Source: Aurantiochytrium sp. KH105
Lineage: Eukaryota > Sar > Bigyra > Thraustochytrida > Thraustochytriidae
Length of the DNA: 64,000 nucleotides
Direction: 5' to 3'
NCBI GenBank assembly: GCA_003116975.1
Contig: BGKB01000040.1
Coordinates: forward strand, 248,001-312,000
Shown: piece by piece, positions 59,253-64,000 of the stretch
How the letters are laid out: every line of letters begins with the position of its first letter
How positions within the stretch are numbered: position 1 is the stretch's first letter
Notes under the pieces: model-generated
Database searches by the model: none
What the model was told of the DNA's origin: nothing
Seen by the model: the letters and a program-made list of their open reading frames with translations, nothing else
Translations under genes and position numbers: made by a program

Positions 59253-60574
59253 GAGGGCCACGAATCAGCAGCGCAAGAAACCGCGTGACCCGCGATCTCG
59301 CGCTACAACTCGTACTGGCGCGAGCTCACCGCCTCTGCGGCGAGCAAAGCGCAGCACCCTTGCGTGCTGGCGCGAGCCAGCGGCTCGCCTCGGACGTCTC
59401 GGTTTTGAGGGTTTGCCACGAGACCCACAGGATGGGACATGTCAAGCTCGTTCGCTCCATAGATGGAGGCTTTTGGAGCTAGATGACTGTCTCGCGCGGG
59501 CCATGCGAAGGTAGACGTACCGGACTAATTTTGAGGCCCCGCGGAATTCGCTGCTTCTTCATAGCATGAATACGGAAACCTACGGGCAAAGCTGGGTGCA
59601 CAAGATTTTTGCGTGAGGCACTTCCATTTGCACAGTCTAGCACGGCACAGACTGTTTCTTCCCCTCTCGCTCTCTCGTCTGACGTCGCACTCGTTGAATC
59701 TCGTTGGCCTTGGCTCTCGCAATCAACACTTGCTTACCCTAGGCCCAAGGCTAGGCTTATTACTACCAGAAAGAATCAGCAGGTAGAATGTTTGAGCGCG
59801 GGCGACTCGATCGACAGCGGCCTTGTGGCAGTCGAAAGGTCGCGATCATCTCACTTACGAGCAAGGCCTTGTCGAATGAGTTGCATTCGTTCATGCAATC
59901 CATGCCAGTTTCGATCCACGACGTCCTTCCCTACATCTTTGCGCGCGGGCTTCGGTGCGGGCTACGGGTCCTTGTAACCAACACCGTATCTCCATCTCGC
60001 AAGCACGGCCTCCACTGCAAACTTCGAGGTCGGCGGGCGGGCTCCTTACGATTCAACGGATTTATTTATTCTTCGTATAGTACTACATCAGAGATTTTCG
60101 GCTCTTGCTTGCTCGCTTGGGGCGCGTGAATTGACCGCGAGGAAGACGAGCTCTCCGTCGAGGTCGAGGTCGAGGTCGAGGTGCACGTTAAGGTCGATGT
60201 CGAGGTCGACGTCGAGGTCCACGTCGAGGTCGCGCTCCTTCGCAGGCAGGCAGGCAGGCAGGCAGGGCTGCGCGCCTGGGCCAACGTTCGCTGGTGCGCG
60301 TCCGAGGCCGCGGCGGCGCGGCGGCGCGGCTGGCGGCTAGCGCGAGGCGGGGAGCAGCACGCAGTGCTCGGGGCGCAGCGCCTCGGAGCGGTCGGCGAAG
60401 GCGGGCTTGTGCTGCGCCGTGNCGGCGCGGCGCGGCGAGGCGAGGCGAGGCGACGATGCCGATCTGCGGTTTTGAACTGCGGAGAGGAGGATGAGATGGA
60501 GAGGGCCGAGCAAAGCTGGTTTGCGCCTGGGACGCGCGGCGCGAGCGGGCGGGCGAGCGGGGCGAGCGGAGACG
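59253..60574. promoter_or_regulatory. Divergent 5' region with several simple repeats
   Basis: About 1.3 kb lies between two divergent genes. The right part carries GTCGAG hexamer-like repeats (60157-60235), a GGCA run (about 60244-60266) and GC-rich sequence. Position 60422 is an unresolved base (n). Frames through the repeats encode Ser-Thr or Val-Glu runs and are not genes. Confidence 0.6.
60157..60266 (+). repeat. GTCGAG/GGCA simple-repeat tract
   Basis: This consists of about a dozen variants of GTCGAG(G) and GTCGA(C/T)GTCGAG, followed by five GGCA units. It ends just before a very GC-rich stretch that contains the window's only ambiguous base. Confidence 0.85.
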
Positions 60575-60721
60575 ATGGAGGCCGCGGCGGCACGCGCGGC
60601 GCGGGCAGCCGTGAGGGGCGGGCCGCCGTCTCGCGCGCTGCGGAACGTGCAGACGCGCGGGATGATGATGGCATCGCGGCCACCACCGCCGCCACCGCCG
60701 CCGCCGCCGAGGAAAAGGACC

Positions 60722-60752
<31 letters not shown>

Positions 60753-61426
60753 AGACGGCGGTGCCGCCAGCAAGGCCAGCGGCGGGAACTGCTGGCGGCA
60801 GCGGCAGCGGCGGCGCAGCGCGGAAACGCGCCGCAGGCGGGTCCCGAAAGTCCGGAGGCACGGGCGGCTTTATCCCGCTCGTCCTGTTGGTGGGCGCGGG
60901 CGTCGGCGGCGTGCAGCTGCACAGGTACTGGAAGGAGTACCAGGCTGCTCGCGAGTACGAGCGAGATGATGAGGATGAGGACGCGGAGCAAGGCAAGGGA
61001 TCTGGGCTGTTTTCGTGGTTTGACAGCGGCAAGGACAAGACGAAAGAGGAGGAGGCCGATAGCGGGAACTCCTCGCGTCTTTTCCTGCAGGAACTCGCCT
61101 CCAAGGGCGATGAACAGGCGTCCAAGATTCTTGACACGGAACAAGACAATGCAGACGGCTCTGGCGGCGCAGACGACAACGTGGGGGATGGTCCTGCCTT
61201 TGGCAGTGATGAGTTCCGCCTCGATGTCTCGCGCGAAGGTCTCATCCGTACCTTCACCATGATGCTTGACATGAAGCGTTTGCAAGAATCTCAAGAGATT
61301 GAACGGATACGCAAGCTGCCCATCTCGCGACGTCCGCTTGACTACGAAGAATCGCTGCGCCAATTTAGACAGGAAAAGGCCGAGCTGAAGGAGCGTCTCA
61401 AGGCTCTACAAAAGAGGCGGTTCTGA
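60575..61426 (+). CDS. Probable mitochondrial inner-membrane protein, unknown
   Basis: The protein has 283 residues from the ATG at 60575, where a run of Arg/Ala without acids (about 1-35) suggests a mitochondrial presequence. An earlier in-frame ATG at 60491 would add 28 residues of the same style. A ten-residue poly-Pro (about 36-45) and a TATATATATATE stretch follow, then a Gly/Ser/Lys-rich linker. One membrane span lies at about 99-115 (FIPLVLLVGAGVGGV), followed by an acidic, helical region (EYERDDEDEDAEQ) and a C-terminal coiled-coil (about 245-283). The likely topology is a matrix-facing N-terminus with a C-terminal helix domain, but this is inferred. No family was recognised. Confidence 0.75.
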
Positions 61427-61692
61427 TCTTGAACTCTGGCATGGATCAATGTTCTCTTCTTCTTTTCTCTTTTTTTCTTTTTATTTCTTACGTTTTCACA
61501 CAAACACAGAGGGTATGTCTTTTTCTTTCCTTTTTTTCTTATTGGCTACGACGCGTCTGCCTTCCACGGAAGCCTCAAAGAAGAGCTTGCCGCAAATGCC
61601 AATTCCAAAAGCTGCATTTCCTCTTCTCCACCTAAAAGTACCCATCAGCTGGCGCATCAACGTTCTTTGATGTGAACAAGGGAGCTCAAAGG

Positions 61693-64000
61693 TCACCTGG
61701 CAAGCGAACTTAACCGACGAAATCTGTCTTGCGCAACCTTGAGCTGGTGTTTGTATCGTTGCGACTGTGGCGTATCCTGCCTCGCAGAGTTCTTGCGAAT
61801 ACGATCGACCTGATCAACCTTGTGCGCCGCGTCGCGCAAGCTTGATCCTAGGTCACTTGAAGGTCGCCTCTTGACGCGTGAGCGCGTCATCGTGTCGATC
61901 TGGACGCTCCCGTCCCTCGCCACGCGCACACGAGACGGGGACTGCGCACGACGCACGATAATTTCGTCCGTGTCATCATCGTCGCCAGTCACTTCATCAT
62001 ATTCATGCTCACGATCATATATATTGGACACGCCAACTCTCGGTCCCCTTGCCTCGCTGGTAAATGTGCGACTTCCTGCGTCCAAATCTTCGTCTTCGAA
62101 GCGATTGCTTCGAATCCCAATTGAGCTTGCAGTCGCAAAACTGTGAGAGCGCAGTTCCTGCGGGATGCCACGATGCCCCTCGCGCTGAAGCTCAGTTTGT
62201 AGCTGCGCACGCGTGTCGTCTACGGCCTGCTGCGCTCGAGCGAGCGAATCGTTGAGCGCCTCGATACGGGCCACGCGCGCACGTTCTCGCTGCCGCACCG
62301 TAACGGAATGCGAGGACCGCGGTCGCGATGACGATGGGCCCGTTCTCATCCTCATTCGCACCGTCGTGTCAAACTCCAGAACGGCCTCGATAAGTTCGCA
62401 AAGTGGTGTCACGGCGTCCTCCAGAGAACGATCGCCCTGATCGTGTTCGACAGGACCGCCGTCTGCAAAAAAATCGAGCACCGCCTCGTGCCCCGCACGA
62501 TATCGGACAAAAATCCCCTTGAGAGTGGCGGTGACAAGCCGACGTGCCATGTCAGCGTCTTGCTGGCCCTCCTTGAGGCTGGTCTCCGCGTCCATTAGCT
62601 GAGCTTCGATCTGCTGCGTCACCTCTTCCTGTTCGCGCAAAAGAAGGGCCGCCTTTTCGAGATCCTCTTTGAGAGCCAGAACTTGTTCTGCCTGTTCTGA
62701 GGCCTGCTCGAGTCGAGATCGTATGTTGCGAACAGACCCACTTGCAGTCTCGTGCATGGCATTCTCATGCAGCACATCCTCAAAGCCTGCGTTCGCATTC
62801 CCGGCGCCATGTTCAGCCTCGTGAACGCGCAGCTCAAGCGCCGCGCACTTTGTTTCAAGATCAGCGTGACGTTGTCGAAGGCGAGCGAGCTCATTTGGCG
62901 AGCCTTCGGTCTCGAGATTGCTCGCCGAGAGTTTGCGAGTCTCTTCTTGTACCCTGTCCACTTGGCTAAATTTCTGCCGCAACGCGTGGATCTCGTCATG
63001 CAAAAGTCGCTTTTCGACCTGAAACCGTTCGTCTTGACCCGAAACTTCTTTCTGCAGACGTGTCACGTCCGCATGGCCTCGCGCAACCAGAGACTGGGCT
63101 GAGAATAGCAGCGAATTTAAGTGAGGCATGATGCTCTCGAGCACATTTGTCACTGTGGATGACGCTACCTCGTCCGCGCCACCCATGGCGCCCGAGGAGA
63201 CGCGCTGCATAATGTCCTGCAGATTTGCTAGCCCAATCTCTGGCGACGTCCCTTCATGCCAGAGCGTGGCGATTGCCTTTTCAATCCTTTGCATTTTACG
63301 CTTGACGAGCCTGAGCTCTTTCGTCTCTGCACTGAGCACCTGCTGCTCTTCGTGGAGATCCTCGCATGCTTTCTTGTGTGTACTAGCCTCCTGTTTGGCC
63401 GCTGCGAGCTGCGTTTCGAGGGTTTCTACGACACCCTCGAGACGCTCGCGCTCTGTTTGCAATTTAGCGACGCGGTCCTGCAAATCCATGCGCACGACCT
63501 CGAGCTCCGAGTTTTTGGCCTCCAAGGCGGACCGTTTCTCCTCGGCGGCGACGAGTTCGCGTCGTTCGCAACGAAGAGTATTCTGCGTGTCCGTGAGCTG
63601 CTGAGTAATTTCGTCGACTTCAGCGCAGCGCGCTTGAGCACTTTCGAGCTCGGCATTGAGAGAATCAAGAGCCTGACGCTGTGTCTGCGCAGCCGATCGA
63701 GCGGTTGCAAGTTCAGCTCGGGTCTCCTCGAGCTCCGCGCGAGCCAGATCCCGCTCTTCTTCCGTGACGACGCATGCTTCGCGCGCAGCGTTCCATTCGA
63801 CATTTGCCTGCGCCGCTTTCAAATTCGCCTCCTCGCAGGCTTGCTCGGTAGCAGACAGCTGCGATCGCAATGTGTCTTGCTCTTTGCGCACAGCGTCAAG
63901 TGAGGCCGCGGTGGCCTCTAGAGTTTCCTCGAGCTCGGCCTTTTCGACCTTGAGGGGTTCCACCGTCTCGCGGACGAAATCAAGGAGCGCCTCGTTCTCC
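61693..64000 (-). CDS. Long coiled-coil protein (partial, N-terminus off the window)
   Basis: The frame is open from the stop at 61693 to the right edge (769 codons). The visible N-terminal part of this fragment (about 500 residues) is a continuous coiled coil rich in Glu, Ala, Leu, Gln and Arg, with heptad spacing. A Gly/Asp-rich interruption (RYRAGHEAVLDFFADGGPVE) and a basic Ser/Arg region lead to a C-terminal coiled segment. It closes with basic Ser/Arg-rich sequence. The composition fits a golgin, centrosomal or cytoskeletal tether. No globular domain was recognised, and the N-terminus may hold one outside the window. Confidence 0.85.
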   Translation of the reverse strand, partial: ENEALLDFVRETVEPLKVEKAELEETLEATAASLDAVRKEQDTLRSQLSATEQACEEANLKAAQANVEWNAAREACVVTEEERDLARAELEETRAELATARSAAQTQRQALDSLNAELESAQARCAEVDEITQQLTDTQNTLRCERRELVAAEEKRSALEAKNSELEVVRMDLQDRVAKLQTERERLEGVVETLETQLAAAKQEASTHKKACEDLHEEQQVLSAETKELRLVKRKMQRIEKAIATLWHEGTSPEIGLANLQDIMQRVSSGAMGGADEVASSTVTNVLESIMPHLNSLLFSAQSLVARGHADVTRLQKEVSGQDERFQVEKRLLHDEIHALRQKFSQVDRVQEETRKLSASNLETEGSPNELARLRQRHADLETKCAALELRVHEAEHGAGNANAGFEDVLHENAMHETASGSVRNIRSRLEQASEQAEQVLALKEDLEKAALLLREQEEVTQQIEAQLMDAETSLKEGQQDADMARRLVTATLKGIFVRYRAGHEAVLDFFADGGPVEHDQGDRSLEDAVTPLCELIEAVLEFDTTVRMRMRTGPSSSRPRSSHSVTVRQRERARVARIEALNDSLARAQQAVDDTRAQLQTELQREGHRGIPQELRSHSFATASSIGIRSNRFEDEDLDAGSRTFTSEARGPRVGVSNIYDREHEYDEVTGDDDDTDEIIVRRAQSPSRVRVARDGSVQIDTMTRSRVKRRPSSDLGSSLRDAAHKVDQVDRIRKNSARQDTPQSQRYKHQLKVAQDRFRRLSSLAR

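Noticed and set aside
60066-60773. Ser/Thr-repeat frames across the GTCGAG tract
   Set aside because: They arise from a simple repeat and cross an unresolved base; not gene-like.

Overview
The window looks like nuclear DNA from a single-celled eukaryote. It is GC-rich and gene-dense, almost all genes are single uninterrupted frames, and many proteins are clear eukaryotic types (SLU7, UAP56/SUB2, SDHAF2, CCDC22, an EDR2-C protein, a CaMK-like kinase, AASDH). Only one intron can be placed, in the ankyrin gene, with a canonical GTAAGT donor. The best guess is a heterokont of the thraustochytrid/labyrinthulomycete kind. That is inferred from gene style and the SAM+START architecture, not proven. 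No viral element, prokaryotic operon, rRNA, tRNA or CRISPR array was recognised.

Layout. At the left (1-11850, minus strand) lie two tandem copies of a gene of about 1,900 codons for a secreted-then-anchored type I membrane protein: signal peptide, Cys-rich PAN/apple-like and GCC2/GCC3-like ectodomain, long beta-rich stalk, one membrane span and a short basic tail. The first copy runs off the left edge. A repeat-rich spacer (11851-13494) follows. Next come a coiled-coil protein, a TRM8/METTL1-like tRNA m7G methyltransferase, a type II membrane protein, a tail-anchored ankyrin protein, a probable seven-span membrane protein, the splicing factor SLU7, a second coiled-coil protein, a GMC oxidoreductase, the succinate dehydrogenase assembly factor SDHAF2 and the mRNA-export helicase SUB2. 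Three tandem short-chain dehydrogenases (32458-35802) are followed by a head-to-head pair (EDR2-C protein and CCDC22), a mitochondrial CnoX-like thioredoxin-TPR protein and a poly-Q CaMK-like kinase. A decayed ribokinase fragment (about 45280-45665) sits between two copies of a 53-base repeat. The right part holds a large SAM/START/Gly-Pro-Arg-repeat protein, a possible 80-residue protein, a membrane-anchored papain-like protein with an altered active site, AASDH, a tail-anchored acidic protein, a mitochondrial membrane protein and the C-terminal part of a long coiled-coil protein that runs off the right edge.

The genes do not form one pathway. Functional links that can be drawn are splicing and export of mRNA (SLU7, SUB2), mitochondrial proteostasis and assembly (SDHAF2, CnoX-like protein) and endosomal recycling (CCDC22 as a Commander/CCC subunit). 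The most unusual content is the tandem pair of giant ectoproteins with mosaic divergence, the SDR triplication, the protease with Gln-Gln in place of Asn-Ser, and simple CTTG-type repeats in several 5' regions. Many starts were set at the first well-placed ATG inside a longer open frame, because GC-rich promoters here stay open upstream by chance.
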